A program made the translations under genes and the position numbers. Below are positions 38,208 to 48,237 of a DNA stretch of 64,000 bases, one piece after another (within the stretch, counting starts at the first letter, position 1; every line of letters starts with the position of its first letter). Source of the stretch: Bacillus glycinifermentans (GTDB taxonomy: Bacteria; Bacillota; Bacilli; Bacillales; Bacillaceae); NCBI RefSeq assembly GCF_001042475.2, contig NZ_LECW02000034.1, positions 1-64,000 on the forward strand, given 5' to 3'. The notes under the pieces are model-generated. The model saw only the letters and a list, made by a program, of their open reading frames with translations. It made no database searches and was not told where the DNA came from.

Positions 38208-39845
38208 TCAACCTTCGCCTTCATTCCGCCGCTTCTCCCTCGCAAACGTATAATTGCCTTCATATCGCGTCAGACGGCCGCCGCTGAGCCAATACGTGAC
38301 ATTGAACATCCTGTCCAGAAAATATCTATCATGGGAAACCGCGATAATCGTCCCTTGAAATCGGGCGAGCGCCTCTTCGAGCACTTCTTTTGATTCGATG
38401 TCCAAATGGTTTGTCGGTTCATCGAGGATCAGCACGTTATGATGCTGATGGACAAGCTGGGCCAGGCGAAGGCGCATGCGCTCTCCTCCGCTTAAGTCCT
38501 TCACTTTTTTAAACACGGAGTGTCCGTAAAACAAAAACTTCGCCAGCATCATTCGGGCTTCGCCTTCGGTCGCAGTGACTTGATCGCGAAACTCAGCCAG
38601 GACGGAGTGCTCTTCATTCATTTCCGAGACATGCTGGGTCAGATGAGCGACAGACAAACTGCTCCCAAGCTGCACCTCGCCGCTGTCAGCCGGCGCAGTA
38701 CCGCTGATGATCGAAAGGAGCGTCGTTTTGCCGCTTCCGTTTTCGCCGACGATGGCAACGCGGTCCTGAAAGCGGACATGCATGTGCAACCCGCTGAACA
38801 GCTCCCGTTTTCCAAAGCGCTTTTTCACATTTTCAAGCTTGACGACGTCTTTTCCGCTTCGGTCGTTCATTTTGAAGGCGAGATCGATTTTCTTTCGGTC
38901 GAGTGCGGGCTTTTTTAGAACATCGATGCGCGCCAATGCCTTTTCCATGCTTTTGGCGCGGCGGTGCAGTCCCTCGTTTGAAGGATTGGCCCTGTTTGCC
39001 CATTCCTTCAGACGCTTGATCGTTTCCTTCATTTTTTTGATCTTTTTTTGCTGGTCCTGATAATGCTGGAACTCTCTGATCAGGCGTTCTTCGCGCTCAA
39101 TCGTATACCCGGAATAATCCCCCTGGTATACGTGAAGCTCTCCCTGGTCGATTTCAAAAATGGACGTTGCGACATCATCCAAAAAATACCGGTCATGAGA
39201 AACGATGACCGCCGTCCCTTTGTACTGTTTGACAAATGTTGTGAGCCATTCGACCGCATCCAGATCCAAATGGTTTGTCGGCTCATCCAATAAAAGCAGA
39301 TCGGGAGACGACAGCAAAAGCCTCGCCAAGCCGACTTTCGTCCGCTCTCCTCCGCTTACATCCCGCCATTTTGCATCAAGCAGACGGCTGATCTTCAAGC
39401 CGGCGGCGACGCGTTCGATTTGCGAGCTGATCTCGTAACCGCCTTTTTGCTGAAATTCGTCCTGCAGCGCACCATAGCGTTCAAGCAGCCGTTCGAGTGT
39501 TTCCGCGTCTTGTTCCTCTGCCAGCCGCCGTTCGATGGCAGACAGCTGGTTCTGTATATTCCATAATGAAGCAAACACATCAAACAGCAGCTCTTTTACC
39601 GTTTGTTCCCCGGCATGCGCCGCCGACTGCTTCAGCAAACCGGCCGATATTCCCTTCTTCCATGTGACAAGTCCTTCATCAGGCTTCACTTGCCCGCTCA
39701 TCAGCCTCAACAGCGTCGTTTTCCCTTCCCCATTGCGGCCGATCAGACCGATTCGTTCGCCTTGTTTTATTTCGCATGACACTCCGCTGAGAACCGCATG
39801 TCCTCCATATGACTGTGTCACGTTTTGTACACTGCATACTGCCAT
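38208..39845 (-). CDS. ABC-F ATPase, probable ribosome-protection resistance protein
   Basis: 545 residues from the ATG at 39845 (GGAGGAAGAG upstream). Two ABC domains without membrane parts: Walker A GRNGEGKTT and GENGSGKTT; signatures VSGGERTKVGLARLL and LSGGERMRLRLAQLV; Walker B LLLLDEPTNHLD and VLILDEPTNHLD. A charged P-site linker lies between them (~240-320, KKIKKMKETIKRLKEWANRA). ABC-F proteins bind the ribosomal E site; those of ~500-550 residues behind attenuators (VmlR, Lsa, Vga) remove lincosamide, pleuromutilin or streptogramin A antibiotics. The leader here strongly suggests the same role, though a housekeeping ABC-F cannot be excluded. It does not look like a close VmlR orthologue. 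Confidence 0.82.
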   Translation of the reverse strand: MAVCSVQNVTQSYGGHAVLSGVSCEIKQGERIGLIGRNGEGKTTLLRLMSGQVKPDEGLVTWKKGISAGLLKQSAAHAGEQTVKELLFDVFASLWNIQNQLSAIERRLAEEQDAETLERLLERYGALQDEFQQKGGYEISSQIERVAAGLKISRLLDAKWRDVSGGERTKVGLARLLLSSPDLLLLDEPTNHLDLDAVEWLTTFVKQYKGTAVIVSHDRYFLDDVATSIFEIDQGELHVYQGDYSGYTIEREERLIREFQHYQDQQKKIKKMKETIKRLKEWANRANPSNEGLHRRAKSMEKALARIDVLKKPALDRKKIDLAFKMNDRSGKDVVKLENVKKRFGKRELFSGLHMHVRFQDRVAIVGENGSGKTTLLSIISGTAPADSGEVQLGSSLSVAHLTQHVSEMNEEHSVLAEFRDQVTATEGEARMMLAKFLFYGHSVFKKVKDLSGGERMRLRLAQLVHQHHNVLILDEPTNHLDIESKEVLEEALARFQGTIIAVSHDRYFLDRMFNVTYWLSGGRLTRYEGNYTFAREKRRNEGEG

Positions 39846-39884
39846 GAATCTCTTCCTCCGTTTCGCGAAGAGACATCCGGCCAT

Positions 39885-39914
39885 AAAAAAAACGGCAGAG
39901 CTAACATGCTGCCG
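39885..39914 (-). terminator. Attenuator terminator of the ABC-F gene
   Basis: Minus strand: CGGCAG (39914-39909), 10-nt loop, CTGCCG (39898-39893), then eight T residues (39892-39885). It lies 40 nt before the ABC-F start codon and downstream of the leader ORF. Confidence 0.85.
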
Positions 39915-39956
39915 TCAAGATCAAAAAGCAGTTAAAATCCGATTGTGGGCAGATGT
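39904..39956 (-). promoter_or_regulatory. Antiterminator pairing competing with the attenuator
   Basis: Minus strand ACATCTGCC (39956-39948) can pair with GGCAGCATGT (39913-39904; nine pairs, one bulged C). The second strand is the 5' arm of the terminator, so the structures exclude each other. The first strand begins 4 nt after the leader ORF stop, where a terminating ribosome would cover it. A further repeat AGAGACATC/GATGTCTCT (39960-39952 with 39877-39869) can pair the leader end with the region just upstream of the ABC-F RBS. Confidence 0.7.
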
Positions 39957-39959
39957 CTC

Positions 39960-40094
39960 TCACTGGTATTTTTTCCTCATGAATGTGTAAAAAAGGGCAG
40001 ACTGATCCCGTAATACGCATTCTCCGGAAAAAATTGCGCGACAAATATACAAGTGGGCTTGCACGTCTGTCATGCGCTTACCAGTTTGATTCAT
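39960..40094 (-). CDS. 44-residue leader peptide of the ABC-F attenuator
   Basis: ATG at 40094 preceded by AAGGAGGTGG at ideal spacing, 44 codons to TGA at 39962-39960. It starts MNQTGKRMTDVQAHLYICRA and ends FYTFMRKKYQ. It lies on the mRNA between a sigma-A promoter and the attenuator, and its stop abuts the antiterminator. Its role is probably to place a ribosome as sensor: normal translation to the stop favours termination, and an antibiotic-slowed ribosome leaves the antiterminator free. B. subtilis vmlR has an analogous leader ORF (VmlS). I see no sequence similarity to a known leader peptide. Confidence 0.72.
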   Translation of the reverse strand: MNQTGKRMTDVQAHLYICRAIFSGECVLRDQSALFYTFMRKKYQ

Positions 40095-40120
40095 CTTTTC
40101 CACCTCCTTTACATACATCC

Positions 40121-40149
40121 AATATATGAAAAACAAAACAGAAAGTCAA
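40121..40149 (-). promoter_or_regulatory. Sigma-A promoter of the ABC-F leader
   Basis: Minus strand TTGACT (40149-40144), 17-nt spacer, TATATT (40126-40121). The predicted start of transcription is about 20 nt before the leader ORF ATG. It begins just after the yhcX terminator. Confidence 0.85.
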
Positions 40150-40152
40150 TCG

Positions 40153-40180
40153 CAAAAAGCCGGCCACTAGGGTGCCGGCT
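40153..40180 (-). terminator. yhcX terminator
   Basis: AGCCGGC and GCCGGCT arms; the minus-strand product ends in TTTTT. It separates yhcX from the ABC-F promoter. Confidence 0.87.
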
Positions 40181-40189
40181 GTTCACACG

Positions 40190-41724
40190 TTATTTTTTAT
40201 AATGAATCCGGTAAATGTCGTGGCGTCTGTCTTTCAGCTGACGGACCGTACCGTCTTGGCGCTGCCTTCTGAGAATTTCCAGATCGACGTCGCCGATGAC
40301 GACCATTTCAATGTTCGGATTGCATTCGCCGAAGATTCCGTCCCTTGCAAATTCAAAATCGGAAGGCGCAAAAATCGCCGATTGCGCATATTGAATATCC
40401 ATGTTTTCTGTTTGCGGCAGGTTTCCGACCGTCCCGGAAATGACGGTGTACACTTGGTTTTCCACAGCTCTCGCCTGAGCGCAGTATCTGACGCGCAAAT
40501 ACCCTTGGCGGTCTTCTGTACAGAAGGGCGTGAAGATGATCTTCGCGCCTTTTTCCGTTGCGATTCTGGCAAGCTCGGGGAACTCGATGTCATAGCAAAT
40601 CTGAATCGCGATCTTTCCGCAATCTGTGTCAAACACACGCACCTCGTCTCCCCTGCTGATCCCCCACCATTTCCGTTCATTCGGCGTGATATGAAGCTTA
40701 TATTGCTTTTCAATCGTGCCGTCTCTTCTGAATAGATAAGCAATGTTGTAGATTTTCCCTTCCTCTTCGACAAAATGGGAGCCGCCGATAATATTGACGT
40801 TGTATTTGACGGCAAGGTCTGTGAACAAGCTGATGTAATCCTCCGTATATTCGGTAATCCGCTGAACGGCAAGGCTCGGGGAACGCTCCTCAAGAAAAGA
40901 CATCAGCTGCGTCGTGAAAATTTCCGGATAAACAGCAAAATCGGCTCCCGCGTCTGATGCGACATCTGCATAGTACTCGATGGTTGGCGAACTCTTCAAA
41001 CGAATGAATCTGCTTCATTTCGTATTGAATCACGCAAATCCTTACCGGGAAGGCCGATTTGTAGTAGCGTTTGCTTTGCGGCATATAGTCGACATTATTC
41101 CACTCCATCAATGTCGCATATTTGCTATGCCTTGTCATCCGGCAGATAGTTCGGATTGATCCTCATCATCGTAAAGCCGTTCAGCAGCTGAAACGACAGC
41201 ACCGGATCATAAATCTGATGGTGAATGACCTGTTCGACGTACTGCCTCGGCGTCATCTCAGAGGCGTATTTGTGATAGTTCGGAATCCGGCCGCCGATGA
41301 TGATGCTCTTTAAGTTGAGCCGCCTCGCCAGATCCTTTCGCGCTTCATAAAGGCGGTGGCCGATTTTCATTCTTCTGTATTCGGGATGAACCATCACTTC
41401 AATGCCGTACATGTTCAGGCCGTCGGGGTTGTGATTCGTAATATAGCCGTCATCTGTGATATCCTGCCATGTATGACGGTCGTCATATTCGTCAAAATTG
41501 ATCAAGAGGCTGGAGCAGGAGCCGATCACTTCCCCTTCAAGCTCCGCACAGAACTGCCCTTCCGGAAAATACTGAAGATGGCTTTCCAGATGCTCCCGCT
41601 TCCAAGGAACCATCCCCGGAAAACAAAGCTCCTGAAGCTCAATGATGCTTTCAATGTCTTTTTCTTCGATATTGCGGATGACGATCTTTTTTTCAAAACG
41701 GGAAAGATCCAATTTTTCAGACAC
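40190..41724 (-). pseudogene. yhcX: GNAT-carbon/nitrogen hydrolase fusion YhcX with two frameshifts
   Basis: GTG start at 41724 (AGGAGGAAG upstream), (M)SEKLDLSRFEKKIVIRNIEE. Three successive frames restore the ~510-residue YhcX. The GNAT domain runs to YLPDDKA (stop at 41125); KYATLMEWNNVDYMPQSKRY...FEEFAN is read in a second frame; [20 protein letters not shown] to the C-terminus in a third. This is a nitrilase-type amidohydrolase with Glu in VYPEIF, Lys in [13 protein letters not shown] and Cys in [14 protein letters not shown]. Shifts lie near 41127 and 40982-40985. Both halves are otherwise well conserved. Function of intact YhcX is unknown. Confidence 0.85.
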
Positions 41725-41746
41725 GTCTCTTCCTCCTCTCGCTTGG

Positions 41747-42409
41747 CTAAGCTTGATCAGACACTTTTTTGATAAGCTGTTCCAACTCCATTTCCGCCAT
41801 CGATTCAAGGCGGTGATCATAATGCTCGAACAGCAGGCTTTTCGTCACTTTATTCGGCACGATGACACACTTCATTCCAGCGCGCTTTGCCGCCATCGAT
41901 CCGTTGACGGAATCCTCGAAAGCGAGGCATTCCCCAGGCTGTACGCCGAGGCACTCGGCTGTCTGCAAGTACAGCTCCGGATTCGGCTTGACCTCCTCAA
42001 CGTCATCGGCCGTTCTGATGCATTCAAAATCGTCGTACAGGCCGATCTGCTTCAAATGCTGTGATACCCATTTATAATCAGAGCTTGACGCAAGGCCGAT
42101 TTTTAGTCCGAGTTCTTTTGCCGCCGTCAAGTAGGCCTCGACTCCGGGGCGCGCTTTTTCGCTTTCAAGCCGTTTCAAAAAGCGTTCTTTCCGCAAGCTT
42201 TCCAGCCTTTCCTGATCAAGCTTCTTTTGCACCTGTTCTTCCAGGTAAACAAAAGGCTGAAAGCCTGCAGCCGTTCCGATCACCTTCCCCCATACCGACA
42301 TCGGAAGAGCTGAGCCGTGCTCTTCAAAAATTTCTTGAAGCACTTCATAATCGTGTGTTTCTGTATCTAAAATAAGGCCGTCAAAATCAAAGATCACTGC
42401 TTTTATCAT
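41747..42409 (-). CDS. yhcW: HAD-superfamily phosphatase YhcW
   Basis: 220 residues from the ATG at 42409. HAD motif I DFDGLILDTE, motif II LASSSDYKWV, motif III/IV KPNPELYL and FEDSVNGSMAA; helical cap between I and II as in beta-phosphoglucomutase-like enzymes. It hydrolyses a sugar phosphate or similar; substrate unknown. Ends 22 nt before yhcX, probably one transcript, as in B. subtilis. Confidence 0.88.
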   Translation of the reverse strand: MIKAVIFDFDGLILDTETHDYEVLQEIFEEHGSALPMSVWGKVIGTAAGFQPFVYLEEQVQKKLDQERLESLRKERFLKRLESEKARPGVEAYLTAAKELGLKIGLASSSDYKWVSQHLKQIGLYDDFECIRTADDVEEVKPNPELYLQTAECLGVQPGECLAFEDSVNGSMAAKRAGMKCVIVPNKVTKSLLFEHYDHRLESMAEMELEQLIKKVSDQA

Positions 42410-42510
42410 CGTGCTTTGTCCAACTCCTTTTGCCTGTTTGCACACTAATTGTATCCTTCTTACTTTCCCTTGAAAAGCCCGGAGCATTCAAAAATGTTAT
42501 GTTAAACACA

Positions 42511-42544
42511 AGAAGAGCCTGCTCATTTCGGCAAGCTCTTTTTG
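42511..42544. terminator. Hairpin after yhcV
   Basis: AAGAGCCTGCTCA and GGCAAGCTCTTTTT arms around TTTC, partly imperfect; T-run on the plus strand, shorter on the minus strand that yhcV needs. Confidence 0.55.
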
Positions 42545-42546
42545 CT

Positions 42547-42972
42547 TTATTGCGTTTGAGTCGGAGTGGAAATGTTCGTGAGCGCCTGTCCCGCAGACTC
42601 GTTTGACAACTCGTTTACCGCGAGGTCCCCAAGCGCGACAATGCCGACTAAATGATTGTTATCCACAATCGGCAGACGCCGGATTTGACTCTGTGCCATA
42701 AGGTGTGACGCTTCTTCAAGGCTCATGTTCGGATTGCCTGATACAACATCCGTCGTCATGACATCAGAGACCGGTGTCTGGCCGTCCTGGCCTTGAGCCG
42801 TGGTTCTGAGCGTAATGTCGCGATCAGTGATCATCCCTTTCAATACACCCTGGTCAACGACCGGAATCGCTCCGACATTATGCCGGCTCATCAGTTCCGC
42901 CGCTTCTTTTACCGTCTGATTCGATGAAACCGTCACCACCTGCTTTGACATCGCATTGCTGACTTTATTCAA
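42547..42972 (-). CDS. yhcV: CBS-domain protein YhcV
   Basis: 141 residues from a TTG at 42972 (AAAGGGGTG upstream), the length of B. subtilis YhcV; the longer frame has no RBS. Two CBS motifs forming one Bateman module (NVGAIPVVDQGVLKGMITDRDI and RRLPIVDNNHLVGIVALGDL). Such modules bind adenine nucleotides; the target is unknown. The sequence reads MSKQVVTVSSNQTVKEAAEL early on. Confidence 0.87.
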   Translation of the reverse strand: MNKVSNAMSKQVVTVSSNQTVKEAAELMSRHNVGAIPVVDQGVLKGMITDRDITLRTTAQGQDGQTPVSDVMTTDVVSGNPNMSLEEASHLMAQSQIRRLPIVDNNHLVGIVALGDLAVNELSNESAGQALTNISTPTQTQ

Positions 42973-43080
42973 TAGACTGCACCCCTTTCGGTTGTTAGTA
43001 TGCACAGACAACGAACAGGCTACAAAGGAAGTTGAAACCATCCTTGTGTTTTTCGTATTTTTCCTTTATAGTCTTTTCAT

Positions 43081-43114
43081 AAAAAAGAAGAGCTCTCCCC
43101 TGGGGGAAAGCTCA
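43081..43114 (-). terminator. yhcU terminator
   Basis: Minus strand GAGCTTTCCCC-CAGG-GGAGAGCTC followed by TTCTTTTTT. Confidence 0.85.
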
Positions 43115-43477
43115 TTACATCAGCAATTCCTGTTTTTCACTGTGCGGGATATGGAAGTCGGACGATGTTAACGGAAAGTGCAGGCCGCAAGTATTGAGCT
43201 TCCGGCTGTTTTTATCAAAAAGCTCGCGGTCTTTTAATACCCATTGTCGTTTCGATTTTGTAAGCAATGTGTGGATCAGCTGCAGGCTGGTGATGATCTG
43301 AAATGCTTCATCGAGCGTCCCCTTGTATACATGCTCCTTAAAATCGAGCACACCCTGCTGTTTCAGCTCTTTCAATTGTTGTTTGCTAAAGTAAATCGGA
43401 AATACTTGATAAAGCTCTGAGACAAGTTCTTCAATATAGATTTCCTGTTCTTCTGTTGCTGCTTTCACAATGCGCAT
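43115..43477 (-). CDS. yhcU: Conserved protein YhcU
   Basis: 120 residues from the ATG at 43477 (GGGTGAT upstream). Starts MRIVKAATEEQEIYIEELVS; helical, no signal or membrane segment. Resembles B. subtilis YhcU (about 130 residues, unknown function). The C-terminal third is rich in His/Ser/Phe. Confidence 0.75.
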   Translation of the reverse strand: MRIVKAATEEQEIYIEELVSELYQVFPIYFSKQQLKELKQQGVLDFKEHVYKGTLDEAFQIITSLQLIHTLLTKSKRQWVLKDRELFDKNSRKLNTCGLHFPLTSSDFHIPHSEKQELLM

Positions 43478-43598
43478 ATGTATCACCCTTCATCCCTTGT
43501 TGAAATCTCTTCAAACAGAATAGCATACAAAAACCCGGGGTTGTGGAGGTAAGTGTTTCCTGACGGCTGAAAGGCTTTAGACAGAAAGGAGAGTAAAA

Positions 43599-44510
43599 AT
43601 GAACCAACAATATCACGGCTTGACTTTCCTTGCAGGCAGCCGCCACGACGGCGGCCATTTGTTTACGTTTTTGAAGCAGGAAACGAAGGCTTCAAAGCCG
43701 GTCATTCAATATTGGACCGCCAATCAAAAAATAAAAATCAATCATAAAGCGGTATCTGACAACGTGCGGCTGAAAAAAGGGGACAGAATCGACATCGATC
43801 TTAGAGAAGAAGAAGACAGCGGCGTTATCCCTGAGTACGGCGAACTGTCCGTTTTATTCGAGGACGACCATATGCTGATCGTGAACAAGCCCCCTGGCAT
43901 GGCGACGCATCCTAATGAAAAGGGGCAGACAGGAACGCTCAGCAATCTTGTCGCATTCTACGATCAAACAAACGGGGCAGAACGAAAAATCCGCCATGTC
44001 CATCGCCTTGATAAAGATACGAGCGGGGCGGTCGTATTCGCCAGGCACCGCCTTGCCCACGCACTATTGGACGAACAGCTGCAAAGGAAAGAGCTCGCAA
44101 GAACATACATCGCCATAGCGGAAGGCGCCTTCAAAAACAAAAAGGGAACCATTGCAAACCCGATCGGGAAGGACAGATACCATCCTGTCAGAAGACGGGT
44201 ATCCCCGACAGGACAGCCGGCCGTCACCCATTATGAAGTAAAAGGCTACCGGCCAAAATACGATGTCTCATTGTGCGAGCTGCGGCTCGAAACGGGCAGA
44301 ACCCATCAAATCCGGGTTCACCTTTCCCATCTCGGCCATCCCATTTCAGGAGACGCGCTGTACGGCGGCTCAACCGGCCTCCTGAAAAGGCAGGCGCTGC
44401 ACGCCGCAGAAATCATCGTCACCCATCCGATCAGCGGTGAACGTCTGACCGTCAAAGCTCCGCTTCCCGATGATTTGAAAACCGCTGCCGCAAAAGCGGA
44501 ACTGCTATGA
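43599..44510 (+). CDS. yhcT: RluA-family pseudouridine synthase YhcT
   Basis: 303 residues. An S4-like N-terminal part (~20-75, IKINHKAVSDNVRLKKGDRI), then the RluA catalytic domain with HRLDKDTSG (catalytic Asp) and the TGRTHQIRVHLSHLGHPI block. It isomerises uridine in rRNA or tRNA; the site is unknown. AGAAAGGAG precedes the ATG. Confidence 0.92.
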   Translation: MNQQYHGLTFLAGSRHDGGHLFTFLKQETKASKPVIQYWTANQKIKINHKAVSDNVRLKKGDRIDIDLREEEDSGVIPEYGELSVLFEDDHMLIVNKPPGMATHPNEKGQTGTLSNLVAFYDQTNGAERKIRHVHRLDKDTSGAVVFARHRLAHALLDEQLQRKELARTYIAIAEGAFKNKKGTIANPIGKDRYHPVRRRVSPTGQPAVTHYEVKGYRPKYDVSLCELRLETGRTHQIRVHLSHLGHPISGDALYGGSTGLLKRQALHAAEIIVTHPISGERLTVKAPLPDDLKTAAAKAELL

Positions 44511-44515
44511 TCACT

Positions 44516-44560
44516 CAAAAAAGGATGATCCCGTGAAGTTTTTAGGATCATCCTTTTTCA
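44516..44560. terminator. Bidirectional terminator, yhcT/opuBD
   Basis: AAAAAAGGATGATCC and GGATCATCCTTTTT arms between convergent genes. Confidence 0.92.
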
Positions 44561-45220
44561 TTAAGCTTTTTTTCCCTTTAGCGGAGAAAGTGTCCGTTCC
44601 AGCCAGCTCATGAGAAGATCGGCGATAATCGCCATGAGGGCGGTCGGGATCGCCCCCGCCAAAATAATCGCCGTTCCGTTTGTTGCATTTGATCCCCTGA
44701 CGATGATATCGCCAAGACCGCCCGCCCCGACGAATGTTCCGATTGCCGTTATTCCGATCGCGATGACAAGCGCAGTTCTCAAGCCTGCCATGATGACGGA
44801 CAGGGCAAGCGGAAGCTCCACCATCCGTAGCACCTGCAATTTCGTCATGCCCATCGCTTTCGCGGCTTCTAAATAGGCGTGGTCAATGCTTTTGATCCCA
44901 GTATAAGTGTTCCTGATAATCGGCAAAAGCGAATAGAGAAACAGCGAGACGATCACCGTATTCGCTCCGAGGCCAAGCACAAGCATCAAAACGGCGAGCA
45001 TCGCCAGTGCCGGAATCGTTTGTATCACATTCGTTACGGCAAAGATCCAGCCGCTCAATGTTTGATAGCGGGCGATGAAAATTCCCGCCGGAATGCCGGC
45101 AATTGCCGCAAACAGCACGCCGTAGGCGGCCATCAGAAAATGCCTGTAACATTCTTCAAGAACATAGCCGCCGTTATGCGCATAATACGTGCCAAGCTGC
45201 TGCAAGACATCCATTGCCAT
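44561..45220 (-). CDS. opuBD: Compatible-solute ABC transporter permease, OpuBD type
   Basis: 219 residues, about six helices. The ABC permease EAA loop is visible (AYLEAAKAMGMTKLQVLRMVELPLALSVIM), as is the family-typical GAGGLGDIIVRGSN. Last gene of a four-gene opuB/opuC-type operon; the substrate class follows from the binding protein next door. GGAGGGATCG precedes the ATG. Confidence 0.87.
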   Translation of the reverse strand: MAMDVLQQLGTYYAHNGGYVLEECYRHFLMAAYGVLFAAIAGIPAGIFIARYQTLSGWIFAVTNVIQTIPALAMLAVLMLVLGLGANTVIVSLFLYSLLPIIRNTYTGIKSIDHAYLEAAKAMGMTKLQVLRMVELPLALSVIMAGLRTALVIAIGITAIGTFVGAGGLGDIIVRGSNATNGTAIILAGAIPTALMAIIADLLMSWLERTLSPLKGKKA

Positions 45221-45233
45221 CGATCCCTCCGTT

Positions 45234-46805
<1,572 letters not shown>

Positions 46806-46822
<17 letters not shown>

Positions 46823-47960
46823 CTCCTGCGCTCAGCAGATTTTCTTCTCCCCAAATCGATTCGTATACGATTTCGACGAGGCTCGCTCTTGTGACGATGC
46901 CTGTGAGGCGGTTGTGTTCATCGACGACAGGCACATATTTGATGCCCCGTTTTAAAATTTTCCTTACGGTATCGCGAAGAAGCTCGTGTTTTTTCACCGT
47001 ATAAATGTCGGTATGGACGACCTCGCCGACGAGCTTTGCTTTTCTTCGCATCTGATCGATGATTTCAACATCGACATATCCGCGAAACCGCCGCTTTTCA
47101 TCGATGACAAGCAGCGAGTCGACGCGATGCCGCCTCATGATCTGAATCGCCTCTGACAACGTTTTATCAGCCGTTACGGTGACTGGATCGGCATTCATGA
47201 TCTGTTCCACACGTTCGATTTCGGGGGTCGATTGAATGAGCCTGTCTTTTCCGATAAAATCTTCGACAAAATCGTTTGCAGGGTACCGCAAGATGTCATC
47301 TGGAGTGCCGACCTGGACGATCCCGCCGTCTTTTAAAATGACAATCCGGTCCGCAAGCTTGATCGCTTCATCCATATCATGGGTCACAAAAACGATCGTT
47401 TTGTTCAAGGTTTTCTGCAATTTTTTAAACTCTTCCTGGAGCGTATCACGGGTAATCGGATCAAGCGCGCCGAACGGTTCATCCATTAAAATCAACGGCG
47501 GCCCGGCGGCGAGCGCCCGCAAAACGCCGATTCTCTGCTGCTGACCCCCGCTCAGTTCGTGAGGGTAGCGGTCCAAATACTCCGGCCCCATATCAACGAG
47601 CTGTAACAGATCGCGCGCCCGTTCTTTCCGTTTTTCCTGAGGCCATTTCAGCAGCTTCGGAACGAGCGAAATGTTCTCCTGAATCGTCATGTGCGGAAAA
47701 AGCCCGATTTGCTGAATGACATAGCCGATCTTTCGGCGAAGCTTGACGGCGTCCTGAGTCATGATATTTTCACCGTCAATATAGATGCTGCCTGACGTCG
47801 GTTCGATCAGGCGGTTGATCATTTTCATCGTCGTCGTTTTTCCGCAGCCGCTCGGGCCGATGAAACAGATAAATTCGCCTTTTGCGATGTCCAAATGAAT
47901 GCCGTTAACAGCTTTTTTGCCTCCTTTATACACCTTTGAGACGTTTTCCAGTTTTAGCAA
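46806..47960 (-). CDS. opuBA: Compatible-solute ABC transporter ATPase with CBS pair, OpuBA type
   Basis: 384 residues from a TTG at 47960 with GGAGG 8 nt upstream; the ATG at 47975 lies in front of that RBS and is unlikely. ABC domain ~1-240: Walker A GPSGCGKTT, signature LSGGQQQR, Walker B LILMDEPFGALD, switch His FVTHDMDEA. Two C-terminal CBS domains ~255-370 (ADKTLSEAIQIMRRHRVDSL; LLRDTVRKILKRGIKYVPVV), thought to sense ionic strength or nucleotides in Opu transporters. Confidence 0.88.
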
Positions 47961-47998
47961 CAACTGCACCTCCACAATTTTGTTAAAAATATTAAAAT

Positions 47999-48047
47999 CG
48001 TTAAATTTATTTTTGTTTTTTCAGAAAAATTTAACGTTTATATTATA
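47999..48047 (-). promoter_or_regulatory. opuB promoter -10 and downstream inverted repeat
   Basis: Minus-strand TATAAT at 48047-48042, preceded by a weak -35. Downstream, CGTTAAATTT (47999-48008) and AAATTTAACG (48027-48036) form a 10-bp inverted repeat with an 18-nt spacer, located between the -10 and the RBS. In B. subtilis opuB and opuA are repressed by GbsR/OpcR-type MarR-like proteins; this repeat is a candidate operator, by inference. Confidence 0.6.
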
Positions 48048-48199
48048 AATGATCATCTGAAAAACCTAAAGCTGATGAAGCGGCCATATTAGATGTGAAA
48101 TATTTGTGAATGCAAGTGTCCTCTGTTCAACTGCCGTATCCTCAAGTTTGCTCCATATTCCTTTGGAATCCTCGTGAAATAAGCAATTTGTCACGAATA

Positions 48200-48236
48200 A
48201 GAAAACGGCTGTCAGCCATGTGACAGCCGTTGCTTT
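48200..48236 (-). terminator. yhcS terminator
   Basis: AACGGCTGTCA and TGACAGCCGTT arms; the minus-strand product continues TTTTCTTATT. Confidence 0.85.
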
Positions 48237-48237
48237 C

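Noticed and set aside
40234..40893. A 219-codon open frame inside yhcX
   Set aside because: It overlaps the clearly conserved nitrilase-type reading frame of YhcX on the same strand and its translation is Arg/Ser-rich with no recognisable features; it is an out-of-frame shadow.
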